A stretch of DNA of 8,631 nucleotides from Deinococcus sp. (GCF_018260405.1 NZ_JAGLBG010000092.1:1-8631), one strand, 5' to 3'. Shown: positions 1 to 7,066, counted from the first letter of the stretch. A program made the numbers and translations. The notes: generated by a model from the letters alone, not told the origin.

Positions 1-667
1 TGCTCCAGCGATTGTGCGCCTGATGAAGAGGGCAGCATGGATACTCCGACGATATGGGCCTCAGACAGCCTCTCAGGCCCAGCCCCGTGGCCGTCAAATA
101 AGGCCACGCCAGTTCGGCTGCGCTCTGGGCTGGAGTGGTGGCGGGGTACCCCTTGCGCTTATCGTGCCCACGAATGACGATGCCTGCCGTGATGCTGTCG
201 CCCATGAACAGGGCTGTTTTCGTGGGTGTGGCGCTTGGCGCGAGCGCATCTCCTTCGACGCCGCACCAGATCAGGCCCGCGTCACCGCTCCAGAAGGGGC
301 TGAGTTCGTGAATGCCGCTCACCACGACGCGAATATCGTGGTGAGCGCGGCTGAGCGAAGGAACAAGCATGATCTGTTGACTGTGGTCACTGATGGGCGC
401 TTCGACCACGTTCCAGGGACCGCCGTCCACGCTGACCGCGAGCCGACTCGGGTACGTCCCTGAGGCTGGCGTGTATGCCTGAGCGGTGACGCGCGTCGCC
501 CCCTGGACGGCGAATGTCAGATTTGCGCCCTGGGTGATGGTGCGCTGGCAGTCGCCCTGCCGCACCCAGGCCCCGACAGTTACAGGTGCGGCTAGTGTGA
601 CATCCGAACCACAGGACGTGAAGCAAAGGACGACGACGCTCATCATGGCAAAACGGGTTTGGGCCAT
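1..667 (-). CDS. SGNH/GDSL-type hydrolase with N-terminal beta-sandwich domain (CE2-like), partial at left edge, possible frameshift
   Basis: Frame 667 to 1 is open for 222 codons and leaves the window. Seen: residues 1-27 look like a secretion signal, with Cys19 in an imperfect lipobox (CFTSC). Residues about 30-140 form a beta-rich domain with a DGGPW turn. FMGDSITAG at 154-162 is GDSL block I, with nucleophile Ser158. This arrangement, beta-sandwich then SGNH domain, is known from CE2-type carbohydrate esterases, so an exported or surface deacetylase/esterase is inferred. After about residue 195 (DNA 90-75) this frame turns to rare codons (AGA, AGG, ATA). The frame reached by restoring one base in a GGGCC run reads GPERLSEAHIVGVSM, much more protein-like. 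The gene may therefore be broken there. No Shine-Dalgarno sequence is seen; a -10 box lies 6 bases before the ATG. A truncated paralogue lies 28 bp upstream. Confidence 0.72.
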   Translation of the reverse strand, partial: MAQTRFAMMSVVVLCFTSCGSDVTLAAPVTVGAWVRQGDCQRTITQGANLTFAVQGATRVTAQAYTPASGTYPSRLAVSVDGGPWNVVEAPISDHSQQIMLVPSLSRAHHDIRVVVSGIHELSPFWSGDAGLIWCGVEGDALAPSATPTKTALFMGDSITAGIVIRGHDKRKGYPATTPAQSAAELAWPYLTATGLGLRGCLRPISSEYPCCPLHQAHNRWS

Positions 668-673
668 AAGGAC

Positions 674-679
674 AGTGTA
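674..679 (-). promoter_or_regulatory. -10 box TACACT of the SGNH hydrolase gene, leaderless type
   Basis: On the minus strand TACACT is followed by six bases and then the ATG at 667. No ribosome binding site is visible, so transcription probably starts at or next to the start codon. The same geometry recurs at 3766, 4975, 6685 (five bases) and 7925. The -35 region is not recognisable. Confidence 0.5.
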
Positions 680-695
680 GAGGCTGACCCTCTGT

Positions 696-893
696 TTAGA
701 GCGGCAGTATCGGCACGCCTAGAGTGCCCAGCGCCTGAGCCAGCAGCCGCCCCGCCTTCCGGTGGCCTTCGTCGGTGCCAGGAGCGAATGCCAGTGGGTG
801 CGTATAGTCGTTGCTGGCACAGTTACCATTGGCCTCGGAGAGCCAGCCGGTTGTTTCGATAAACGGCAATCCCAGTTCCAAGGCCACCTGCAA
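696..893 (-). pseudogene. C-terminal stub of a second SGNH hydrolase, truncated at its 5' end
   Basis: 65 codons end in TAA at 696-698. Seen: NDYTHPLAFAPGTDEGHRKA followed by GRLLAQAL. This is the family's C-terminal block: catalytic Asp and His in DxxHP, then the GHRKAGRLLAQ helix. The nucleophile domain is absent. Upstream in frame there is only CTT and then a TGA at 897-899, and the sequence beyond is the start of a different, lower-GC segment. The gene was therefore cut at about 893-900. The TTG at 891-893 is the only start-like codon near the upstream end and is unlikely to be a real start. It lies directly upstream of an SGNH gene of the same orientation, so the two were probably tandem paralogues. 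A functional product is not expected. Confidence 0.75.
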
Positions 894-912
894 AAGTCAA
901 GTTGATGCTAGT

Positions 913-951
913 GATCTGCTCCTTGTTAGGAAGGGTAACAAGGAGTAGATC
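913..951. repeat. Inverted repeat, 16-bp arms and 7-base loop, at the insertion border
   Basis: Arms 913-928 and 936-951 are complementary at 15 of 16 positions; the one exception is a G-T pair. It lies about 15 bases from the point where the SGNH stub stops matching its family, and upstream of the first foreign gene. The right arm contains AAGGAG, a Shine-Dalgarno-like string that would be hidden in an RNA hairpin, but no start codon is well placed for it. It could be an element end, an operator or an RNA structure. There is no T tract, so a simple terminator is unlikely. Confidence 0.7.
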
Positions 952-985
952 GAGACGACTTGCTTAGTTGCTGGCCTTGGATGAG

Positions 986-1348
986 ATGCGCGTCGAGTGG
1001 GACAGCCTGCACCGTCAGGCTTGGGAAGAGTTGTTCAGCTTGGGGCTGACTGCTGAGCAATTGCGCGAGCGATTCGCCAATCGGGAGCTTGACCTAACTC
1101 CGCTCAAGCTGCGAATTGTTCCGGCTACGGGCGAGATTGACCGCACCTTCGAGCAGGAATACAGCTTGCCGCTGCGGGAATCGGATGGAAACGACCCACG
1201 CAGCAAGGCTGAAGCAATAGTTAGACAGTCCATAGCCATGTGGATTCATGCCCAAGAGATTCAGCGTGAGAACGAAGAATATCGACTAGGACAACTTGAG
1301 CGTGATAGCCAGCGTCAGCATTGGCTGAGTGGCATGGGAGGGAAGTGA
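986..1348 (+). CDS. Uncharacterised protein, first gene of a lower-GC three-gene cassette
   Basis: I do not recognise this family. The frame is open from a TTG at 968 (126 codons), directly after an in-frame TAG at 965-967. ATG 986 (120 codons) is the best start codon, but neither has a good ribosome binding site, so the N-terminus may be lost. The product is hydrophilic and mostly helical, with no signal or membrane segment. The C-terminal third is rich in Glu, Gln and Arg (HAQEIQRENEEYRLGQLERD), possibly a coiled coil. The stop codon overlaps the next start as ATGA, which shows translational coupling. GC is lower than in the flanking chromosomal genes, suggesting acquired DNA. A phage origin is possible but unproven. 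Confidence 0.6.
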   Translation: MRVEWDSLHRQAWEELFSLGLTAEQLRERFANRELDLTPLKLRIVPATGEIDRTFEQEYSLPLRESDGNDPRSKAEAIVRQSIAMWIHAQEIQRENEEYRLGQLERDSQRQHWLSGMGGK

Positions 1349-1632
1349 TGAGCGGCCTGAAGGCCACGCCTACCCATCGCACCTACTTGGGCCGAATTGC
1401 CAACCGTGCCAAGTTGCCTGTTGACCTGAATCGTATTGTCAATGCGCTCAACAAGGCTCTGGACACAGCAGAAGAGATGCTTGACGACGAAGATAAGCTC
1501 TTGCGACTCAAGGCAACTCACGCACTGACGCAGATCTCCATAGCCCTGATGCGGACGCTAGAAGTTGGTGAGCAGGAGTGCCGTCTTGCCGCTGTGGAAG
1601 AGGCGCTACTCGCGCAGGAGGAATCAACTTGA
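1348..1632 (+). CDS. Uncharacterised 94-residue helical protein, second gene of the cassette
   Basis: ATG 1348 overlaps the upstream TGA (ATGA) and is preceded by the purine-rich GGGAGGGAAG, a good ribosome binding site. The product has a basic N-terminus (residues 1-25) followed by predicted helices from 26 to 92. The segment from about 49, with DKLLRLKATHALTQISIALM and then RTLEVGEQECRLAAVEEAL, has the heptad-like spacing of an oligomerising helix. Small helical proteins of this type occur beside phage packaging genes, but I cannot assign it to a family. The end overlaps the third gene by four bases (TTGA). The tight coupling suggests the three products act together. Confidence 0.62.
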   Translation: MSGLKATPTHRTYLGRIANRAKLPVDLNRIVNALNKALDTAEEMLDDEDKLLRLKATHALTQISIALMRTLEVGEQECRLAAVEEALLAQEEST

Positions 1633-1898
1633 GTGCGACGCTCAAACGTCGCCTGAAATGCGCCAGCCTGAATGTTGATTCGGTCTGGTGTGATTCTTGG
1701 GACAAGTGGTTCACTGAGGTGGTACAGGAGTGGCGAAGGATTGATCCGCAGATCAACGAGCACTTTGCCGAGTTCCTCCGCTATGAGCAAGAATGGGTCA
1801 GCAATCCCACAGCCGGAGAGCAGGCCGAGTTCCTGAGTCGAGGCGCGTCCTTGTGCGTTTCACGAGGCTTGACGGGAGAACTTTGGGTGTGGTTCTGA
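1629..1898 (+). CDS. Uncharacterised 89-residue protein, third cassette gene, probably cut short by an in-frame TGA
   Basis: The start TTG at 1629 overlaps the previous stop (TTGA) and has a strong AGGAGG at 1615-1620 with 8-base spacing, so a TTG start is well supported. The sequence is rich in Trp and acidic residues (CDSWDKWFTEVVQEWRRIDP) and has no known motif. It ends at TGA 1896-1898 after LWVWF. The same frame then stays open for 48 codons to TAG 2043-2045, reading QDVYGPVLDKDLNAGPKLIP and onward. That tail has normal codon use and looks like real protein. A TGG to TGA change would explain it, so the intact gene may have been 1629-2045 (138 residues). What it does is unknown. Confidence 0.58.
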   Translation: MSATLKRRLKCASLNVDSVWCDSWDKWFTEVVQEWRRIDPQINEHFAEFLRYEQEWVSNPTAGEQAEFLSRGASLCVSRGLTGELWVWF

Positions 1899-2028
1899 CA
1901 GGACGTGTATGGGCCTGTGTTGGATAAGGACTTGAACGCTGGGCCGAAGTTGATTCCCCAGCCGCCGAAGCTGGAAGTTGCAGAGGCGACAGAGAATGGA
2001 AGTTGGCTGCATTGGTTCTTTGCTGCCA

Positions 2029-2050
2029 CGGTAGTTGTCCGGTAGTTGTA
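2029..2050. repeat. Two tandem copies of an 11-bp unit CGGTAGTTGTC/A
   Basis: Copies at 2029-2039 and 2040-2050 match at 10 of 11 positions. They sit at the end of the lower-GC cassette and include the TAG that closes the third gene's extended frame. They may mark the right end of the inserted segment. No matching copy is seen near the left border at about 893-900, so this is weak evidence for an attachment site. Confidence 0.45.
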
Positions 2051-2086
2051 GCGAGGCCGAATTAGCGTATTCAGCAAGACAGTTAC

Positions 2087-2117
2087 AAAAGAAAGACCCC
2101 GCACTGGGCGGGGCTTT
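2087..2117 (-). terminator. Rho-independent terminator of the tRNA operon
   Basis: On the minus strand GCCCCGC, loop CCAGT, then GCGGGGT, followed by CTTTCTTTT. It begins 4 bases after the encoded CCA of tRNA-Arg. The stem is 7 bp with one G-T pair, plus flanking A-T pairs. Confidence 0.85.
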
Positions 2118-2120
2118 GAT

Positions 2121-2197
<77 letters not shown>

Positions 2198-2210
2198 GTG
2201 GTGTACTGCT

Positions 2211-2302
<92 letters not shown>

Positions 2303-2322
2303 GATTGTCATGCAGTACAACT

Positions 2323-2411
<89 letters not shown>

Positions 2412-2468
2412 GTGCTTAAACTTGCTCTGCGGTGGGTGCGCCAGGAGGCTTTCCTAAGCGCGAGGGGA

Positions 2469-2497
2469 AGTATACGAGGGGCGCTTCTTGTTGTCAA
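2469..2497 (-). promoter_or_regulatory. Near-consensus sigma-70 promoter of the tRNA operon
   Basis: On the minus strand TTGACA (2497-2492), a 17-base spacer, then TATACT (2474-2469). The -35 hexamer is perfect and the -10 differs from TATAAT at one base. It faces the three tRNA genes. The -35 box overlaps the TGA stop (2494-2496) of the carbon-nitrogen hydrolase gene, so no terminator lies between that gene and this promoter. Confidence 0.9.
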
Positions 2498-3759
2498 TCT
2501 CTTCTACGTTGTGCGCCTTTACATTTTGCCCCGAAAGCCAGGGCCATCACGCCCAGACCAAGAAGCCACGGCCAGACCAGGCGCCGGGCAGCCGGGGCCG
2601 GCAAATCCAGCAAGGCGCGTAGGGCTTCCTCATGCGGCGTTGGCTGCGGCACGGGGAGTACCGTCTCAGGCAACGTCAGGTCGGCGTTCAGTACGTCCGT
2701 ATGATAGGTGTTCTCTAGCGGGGAGCCACTCAGCGCAGCCAGTTCCTTGCCCCGCCGCCGCAGGGCTTCCGGGTGGCCCTGCATAACCCAGGGAGCCAAC
2801 GCCAGAAACCCAGGGCGCGGCGACGTGAGCACGTAGCTGCGGAGTTCGGGAGCCTCGTCCGGGCGCGCGGTAATCGCACTCTGACCATCGAAAGAGAGGT
2901 CCAGCAGATTACCGACCACCATCGGGTTGACCGCGTACCGGATGGTCGCACTCGTAACTGTGACCTGCCAGCTCGATTCCAGCCAGGCCACCGGCTGATC
3001 GCGCACGTGGGCCGGGTCGGGCGGCAAACCTTCCAGACTGGTCCAAGGCGCACCGTTGGCGTCTGGTTGCAACAAGACCGTGCAGCCCAGACGTTCGAGC
3101 CACGCGATGACGTCCGGGCGGAAAGCGTCCAGACTGATCGCCACGCCGAGGTCGCCCACCGGGGTCGGAAACACGCGCAGCTCGGCAAGGTTGCCCGGCG
3201 TCAGGTCTACCCCGCCCGCCTGTTCGCTGGGCGTCAGGTGCACCTTATCGGACGCGCCGATGAGTTCGCCCGCCGGACCAAAAAGAACGGCCTGATTGGT
3301 CAAGATGCCGGGCCTGCGCCGAATGCGCCCCCCTGCCAGAAAAAAACGCGGCATCGGCGCACTGCCACTGCACAGGTACACGCCGTATTCACGCGCCAGG
3401 TCACGGCAGGTTTGCAGGTACAGCTGGGCGTTCTCGTGGCTGCCCACCAGTTGCAAGGCGCGAACGGGCGACACCTTTTCGCGCCATATCAGCGGCAGCA
3501 CCCGCACCAGCCGGGCGATGACCAGCGCTGCCGCCACCCGCTCGAAGGTACGCAGCGGCAAGGCCCAGGCCCCGCCCCGCAGCACCAGCGGCAGGCCGTT
3601 TAGCTCGGTCAGCACGACCAGATTGGGCCGCTCCGGATGCAGATGTGGCCGGGCCTGTTCCAGTTGCCCACGCATCCAGCGCCTGAACGCCTGAGCCGAA
3701 ATAAAGTCGGTCGCTGCCCACTTGGGTTGCACAGCGACAATGCGGAAATTACGGCCCAT
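2494..3759 (-). CDS. Carbon-nitrogen hydrolase (nitrilase superfamily) with Ser in place of the catalytic Cys and a C-terminal membrane helix
   Basis: 421 residues. Nitrilase-superfamily enzymes cleave or form C-N bonds with a Glu-Lys-Cys triad. Seen: residues 6-16 RIVAVQPKWAA match the first strand of the fold; Glu52 lies in VVLTELNGLPL; Lys172 lies in GASDKVHLTP. The third block reads GVAISLDAFRPD (205-216), where the family usually has GVxxCyDxxFP, so residue 209 is Ser (codon AGT at 3135-3133) rather than Cys. Residues 394-411 (VWPWLLGLGVMALAFGAK) form a membrane helix with a basic tail, so the domain is probably membrane-anchored. At over 400 residues it is longer than typical single-domain members (about 270-300). 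It may be a non-catalytic or altered homologue; substrate unknown. It starts at ATG 3759, six bases after a -10 box, with no ribosome binding site. The stop overlaps the tRNA promoter. Confidence 0.85.
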   Translation of the reverse strand: MGRNFRIVAVQPKWAATDFISAQAFRRWMRGQLEQARPHLHPERPNLVVLTELNGLPLVLRGGAWALPLRTFERVAAALVIARLVRVLPLIWREKVSPVRALQLVGSHENAQLYLQTCRDLAREYGVYLCSGSAPMPRFFLAGGRIRRRPGILTNQAVLFGPAGELIGASDKVHLTPSEQAGGVDLTPGNLAELRVFPTPVGDLGVAISLDAFRPDVIAWLERLGCTVLLQPDANGAPWTSLEGLPPDPAHVRDQPVAWLESSWQVTVTSATIRYAVNPMVVGNLLDLSFDGQSAITARPDEAPELRSYVLTSPRPGFLALAPWVMQGHPEALRRRGKELAALSGSPLENTYHTDVLNADLTLPETVLPVPQPTPHEEALRALLDLPAPAARRLVWPWLLGLGVMALAFGAKCKGAQRRRD

Positions 3760-3765
3760 GTCTAC

Positions 3766-3771
3766 AGCTTA
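3766..3771 (-). promoter_or_regulatory. -10 box TAAGCT of the carbon-nitrogen hydrolase gene, leaderless type
   Basis: TAAGCT, six bases (GTAGAC), then ATG 3759 on the minus strand. The identical hexamer and spacing are found before the dppA-like gene. No Shine-Dalgarno sequence lies between. Confidence 0.6.
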
Positions 3772-3962
3772 AAGCGGGGTCGGCGCCGACCAGAAACAGA
3801 GCCGCGCCGCCCACCTGACCCGCCGCTTGCCTACTCGCTGTGCCGCGCAGCTTTGCAAGGCCGCTCTGAAAAATAGTTCATACGCGCAAACTGTTTTTCC
3901 GAACGGAGTGGGCAAGAGAACTAGGGGTCTGGGAATGCAGAGGTCGGCGCTGCTCCGAAGGC

Positions 3963-3980
3963 TTGTCCTGTTAAGGACAA
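3963..3980. repeat. Short perfect hairpin upstream of the 141-bp repeat
   Basis: TTGTCCT (3963-3969) and AGGACAA (3974-3980) with a 4-base loop GTTA. It lies in the 408-bp gap 3760-4167, five bases before repeat copy 1. There is no T tract. Apart from this, the promoter at 3766 and the repeat, I see nothing recognisable in 3772-3985. Confidence 0.5.
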
Positions 3981-3985
3981 CATAC

Positions 3986-4126
3986 TTAGAGCCGTTCTCC
4001 GAATGATGGGCGCGTCGGAAAAACACCACCGCCCCCTTCACTCTACGTCGTGCTCTTTCTTGTTCACTCGTTCCACTCGGCAAAAAGATGGTCAAAATAG
4101 CACCATCTTTTTGCAAAATGCTCTAA
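3986..4126 (+). repeat. 141-bp dispersed repeat, copy 1, with terminal inverted repeats
   Basis: This copy and 6698-6838 have equal length and match at about 119 of 141 positions by hand count, with no gaps and in the same orientation. The ends are TTAGAGC and GCTCTAA, and the imperfect inverted relation extends to about 24 bases (17 matches). No transposase is encoded; both copies keep an open frame on the minus strand, but codon-level evidence for a protein is lacking. It resembles the small non-coding dispersed repeats and MITE-like elements known in Deinococcus genomes. No clear target duplication is seen. It sits 41 bases before the start of the gene at 4168 and could affect its expression. 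Confidence 0.8.
4080..4114. repeat. Perfect 13-bp inverted repeat inside the 141-bp element
   Basis: Arms 4080-4092 and 4102-4114 (GCAAAAAGATGGT and its complement) with a 9-base loop. Copy 2 keeps only an imperfect version (6792-6826). As RNA on the plus strand it would make a stable hairpin ending in a T-rich arm. Confidence 0.8.
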
Positions 4127-4167
4127 AGGGGGATGTCTGCCCCCCGGAAACGTGCCACCTTTGGGAT

Positions 4168-4812
4168 ATGAGCAAGCCTAAGAAAGTTAGCGATCCGGTG
4201 ACTGCCGTTCCTGCCGCAGAGCCGACAGGATCAGGGCTAGGAAGTCTGGCCCGGCGACTCGCGGCCCGCGCCCTGAGCGATCCCCGCGTGCAGGAAGTGG
4301 CCTCTGGCCTGAAGGTAAGCGCCGAAACGCTACGCAGCGGAGCGCAGGCCCGCGCTGATGAGCGCCTCGAAATGCTGATCGAGGCGCGGCAGGCTAGGCC
4401 AGGCGGCCCGGTGAACCCGGAACTGAACACCGCACTGGCCCAGCGCCGACGCGAACGCGAAGAACGCAGCGCCCGACTGCTGGCCCGCGAAAAGGTGCTG
4501 GCCGTCGCCACGACCACCGAGGAACGCCGGGTGCTCCTGCGGGCGCTAGACGCCGCAGCGTGGGCCGGAGGCGAGCGGCGAGCGCCGCGCTATACCGAAC
4601 TGCTCGACACACTGGCCCAGGGAAAGGCAGCCAGCGAAATGGCCGTTCACCGCGCCATCTGGAGTCTGGCCGAACGGCACGTCATCAGCGTTTCTCCGAA
4701 CGGAATCATCGAGGTCACGCCGCTCGGCGAGCCACCCGCTCAGCTCCTCCTCCCTACCACCGGGCCACATGCGGAAAGTGGCGTACAAGTGCGCGGGCAG
4801 ACTCCCGACTGA
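4168..4812 (+). CDS. Putative winged-helix DNA-binding protein, unknown function
   Basis: 214 residues from ATG 4168, the first ATG in the frame where the sequence looks like protein; the frame is open further upstream into the repeat, but that part is an artefact. Seen: a low-complexity N-terminus (1-25); helix-rich basic stretch 26-70; a strongly charged Arg/Glu helix at 88-125 (AQRRREREERSARLLAREKV), perhaps a coiled coil; then 143-187, YTELLDTLAQGK...EMAVHRAIWSLAERHVISVS...IIEVTPLG, which has the helix-turn-helix plus beta-hairpin pattern of winged-helix domains. The last 25 residues look disordered. It is soluble, with no signal. It has no strong ribosome binding site and only a weak -10 (CACCTT) six bases upstream. 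coaBC follows 174 bp later in the same direction but has its own promoter. A regulator is inferred; the target is unknown. Confidence 0.68.
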   Translation: MSKPKKVSDPVTAVPAAEPTGSGLGSLARRLAARALSDPRVQEVASGLKVSAETLRSGAQARADERLEMLIEARQARPGGPVNPELNTALAQRRREREERSARLLAREKVLAVATTTEERRVLLRALDAAAWAGGERRAPRYTELLDTLAQGKAASEMAVHRAIWSLAERHVISVSPNGIIEVTPLGEPPAQLLLPTTGPHAESGVQVRGQTPD

Positions 4813-4815
4813 AGT

Positions 4816-4912
4816 GGCCTGCCCGCTGTCTTGACCAGAACGGCACCCAGGATGGGGCCTGCCCGCTTCTTGAGCAGAACGGCACCCAGGATGGGGCCTG
4901 CCCGCTTCTTGG
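4816..4912. repeat. 39-bp tandem repeat, about 2.5 copies
   Basis: Units 4816-4855 (40 bp, one extra base), 4856-4894 (39 bp) and a partial 4895-4912. Units begin GGCCTGCCCGCT and contain CAGAACGGCACCCAGGATGG. It starts three bases after the stop of the winged-helix gene. On the minus strand it reads as a 13-residue repeat (KRAGPILGAVLLK), but there is no other sign of coding. The string GGTGCCGTTCTG at 6928-6939 is the inverse of part of the unit. Confidence 0.85.
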
Positions 4913-4923
4913 CATCAAAGGCC

Positions 4924-4957
4924 TCAAACAACGTGGTCTTTTCGGTGCAAACTGCTC
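4924..4957 (+). repeat. Relic related to the ends of the dispersed repeats (TCAAAC..CGT ... TGCAANNTGCTCT)
   Basis: Contains TCAAACAACGT and, at 4946-4958, TGCAAACTGCTCT. The second motif matches the right end of both 141-bp copies (TGCAAAATGCTCT, TGCAACATGCTCT) and the relic at 7002-7014 (TGCAAGCTGCTCT), always in the same orientation. It lies just upstream of the coaBC promoter. Confidence 0.45.
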
Positions 4958-4974
4958 TCTTGGAGCCATTCCAC

Positions 4975-4980
4975 TAAACT
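4975..4980 (+). promoter_or_regulatory. -10 box TAAACT of coaBC, leaderless type
   Basis: TAAACT, then GCCTGC, then ATG 4987. There is no ribosome binding site, so the mRNA probably begins at the start codon. A possible -35 is not clear; TTGGAG at 4960 is too close. Confidence 0.6.
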
Positions 4981-4986
4981 GCCTGC

Positions 4987-6234
<1,248 letters not shown>

Positions 6235-6262
6235 TACAGAGGGTAATTCAGCCCGGCCCCCT

Positions 6263-6679
6263 TTAGAAGCGCAGCTCCAGCCCGACGCCCGCGCCGAACT
6301 GACGGGCACTGTTGGCCCGCACAAAGGCCCGCCAGCCTGCCGGACCCAGCAGAGGCCCACGCAGGCCCGTTTCGGCGTAGAGGTGGGTGCCGCCCCTGTA
6401 CTCGGCCCCCAGTGTGCCGAAGGCGTCTACCTTAGTAAACGGCAGGTTGAGATCACGGACCGTCACCCCCGCCGCGTACCGGTTGGGCTTGTCGCTCCAG
6501 CCCTTTTCAAGGTTGCCTTCGACGCCCAGTGTTCCGATAAAAGGTACGCGCAGCAGCGATTTTCCGGCGTGGACGCCGAACCCTGAAGTAAGTGCGTCGG
6601 CCCCGGCCCACAGGGTCGCCGCTCCCGCTGGGCCGGAAAACGCTAACGCGCCGAGCAGTACCAAAGACCTGATTTGCAT
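6263..6679 (-). CDS. Small exported beta-barrel-like outer-membrane protein, unknown function
   Basis: 138 residues. Residues 1-20 form a clear signal peptide, with cleavage likely after AGA20 (FSGPAGA then ATLWAG). The mature part consists of alternating short strands rich in Gly, Thr and aromatic residues (LRVPFIGTLGVEGNLEKGW, TLGAEYRGGTHLYAETGL), and the protein ends in GVGLELRF. A C-terminal Phe after alternating hydrophobic residues is the usual signature of an outer-membrane barrel strand. At about 118 mature residues it could make at most a small barrel of about 8 strands. I do not recognise a named family. It starts at ATG 6679, five bases after TAACTT, with no ribosome binding site. 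It is convergent with coaBC, and repeat copy 2 begins 18 bp upstream. Confidence 0.75.
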   Translation of the reverse strand: MQIRSLVLLGALAFSGPAGAATLWAGADALTSGFGVHAGKSLLRVPFIGTLGVEGNLEKGWSDKPNRYAAGVTVRDLNLPFTKVDAFGTLGAEYRGGTHLYAETGLRGPLLGPAGWRAFVRANSARQFGAGVGLELRF

Positions 6680-6684
6680 ACGCC

Positions 6685-6690
6685 AAGTTA
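6685..6690 (-). promoter_or_regulatory. -10 box TAACTT of the small outer-membrane protein gene
   Basis: TAACTT, five bases (GGCGT), then ATG 6679 on the minus strand, matching the leaderless layout of the neighbouring genes with one base less. The repeat copy 2 starts 8 bp upstream, so the repeat occupies the -35 region. Confidence 0.5.
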
Positions 6691-6697
6691 CAGCATT

Positions 6698-6838
6698 TTA
6701 GGGCAGTTCCCCGAATTATGCGCATGTCGGAAGAACACCGCTGCCCCCTTCATTCTACGTCCTGCTCTTTCTTTTTCACTCGCTCTAGTCGGCCAAAAGA
6801 TGGTCAAAAGAGCGCCACCCTTTTGCAACATGCTCTAA
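6698..6838 (+). repeat. 141-bp dispersed repeat, copy 2
   Basis: Same length and orientation as 3986-4126, about 84% identical by hand count. The ends are TTAGGGC and GCTCTAA. The internal hairpin has decayed compared with copy 1. It covers the -35 area of the minus-strand gene at 6679, so it may contribute promoter sequence. Confidence 0.8.
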
Positions 6839-7066
6839 GGTGAGGCCCTTTTGACCGTCCTTAGGCCGACTGATAAGGATTACGCTCAATTCCAGCACGG
6901 TCGGGACACGCTTAGGCCCCTTCATAGGTGCCGTTCTGACCCAGAAGCCGCTCTGACCCAACGCAGCTGTTTAAGGCAGGGGTCTTCAAACGCCGTAACC
7001 ATGCAAGCTGCTCTAAAACGGCTACATAAGAGTTGCAGCAAAACCGGTCGCCAGCAGCAAGAAGAC
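6839..7066. other. Gene-free gap downstream of the D-aminopeptidase gene
   Basis: I see no convincing gene here; the open frames lack coding character. It holds a short inverted repeat TCCTTA/TAAGGA (6858-6863 and 6874-6879), a 14-base direct repeat GCCGTTCTGACCCA / GCCGCTCTGACCCA (6930-6943 and 6947-6960), and a small repeat relic at 6970-7017. No standard terminator for the dppA-like gene is visible. Confidence 0.5.
6970..7017 (+). repeat. 48-bp relic with inverted ends, related to the dispersed repeats
   Basis: Ends TTTAAGGCAG (6970-6979) and CTGCTCTAAA (7008-7017) are inverted at 8 of 10 positions. It includes TCAAACGCCGT (6986-6996) and TGCAAGCTGCTCT (7002-7014), both of which have counterparts at 4924-4958. 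It may be an internally deleted relative of the 141-bp element. Confidence 0.45.

Noticed and set aside
14..463. Plus-strand 149-codon frame at the left edge
   Set aside because: It is opposite the SGNH hydrolase gene, whose minus-strand frame carries the GDSITAG motif and a promoter.
2773..3603. Long plus-strand frame opposite the carbon-nitrogen hydrolase
   Set aside because: It is Arg/Gln/His-rich antisense shadow of a recognisable family gene, typical for high-GC DNA.
3769..4116. Minus-strand open frame conserved between the two 141-bp repeats
   Set aside because: The similarity is explained by the nucleotide repeat itself; substitutions are not biased to third positions as far as I can see, and there is no promoter or ribosome binding site.
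4816..4912. Possible CRISPR array
   Set aside because: The repeats are directly adjacent with no variable spacers, and only 2.5 units are present.
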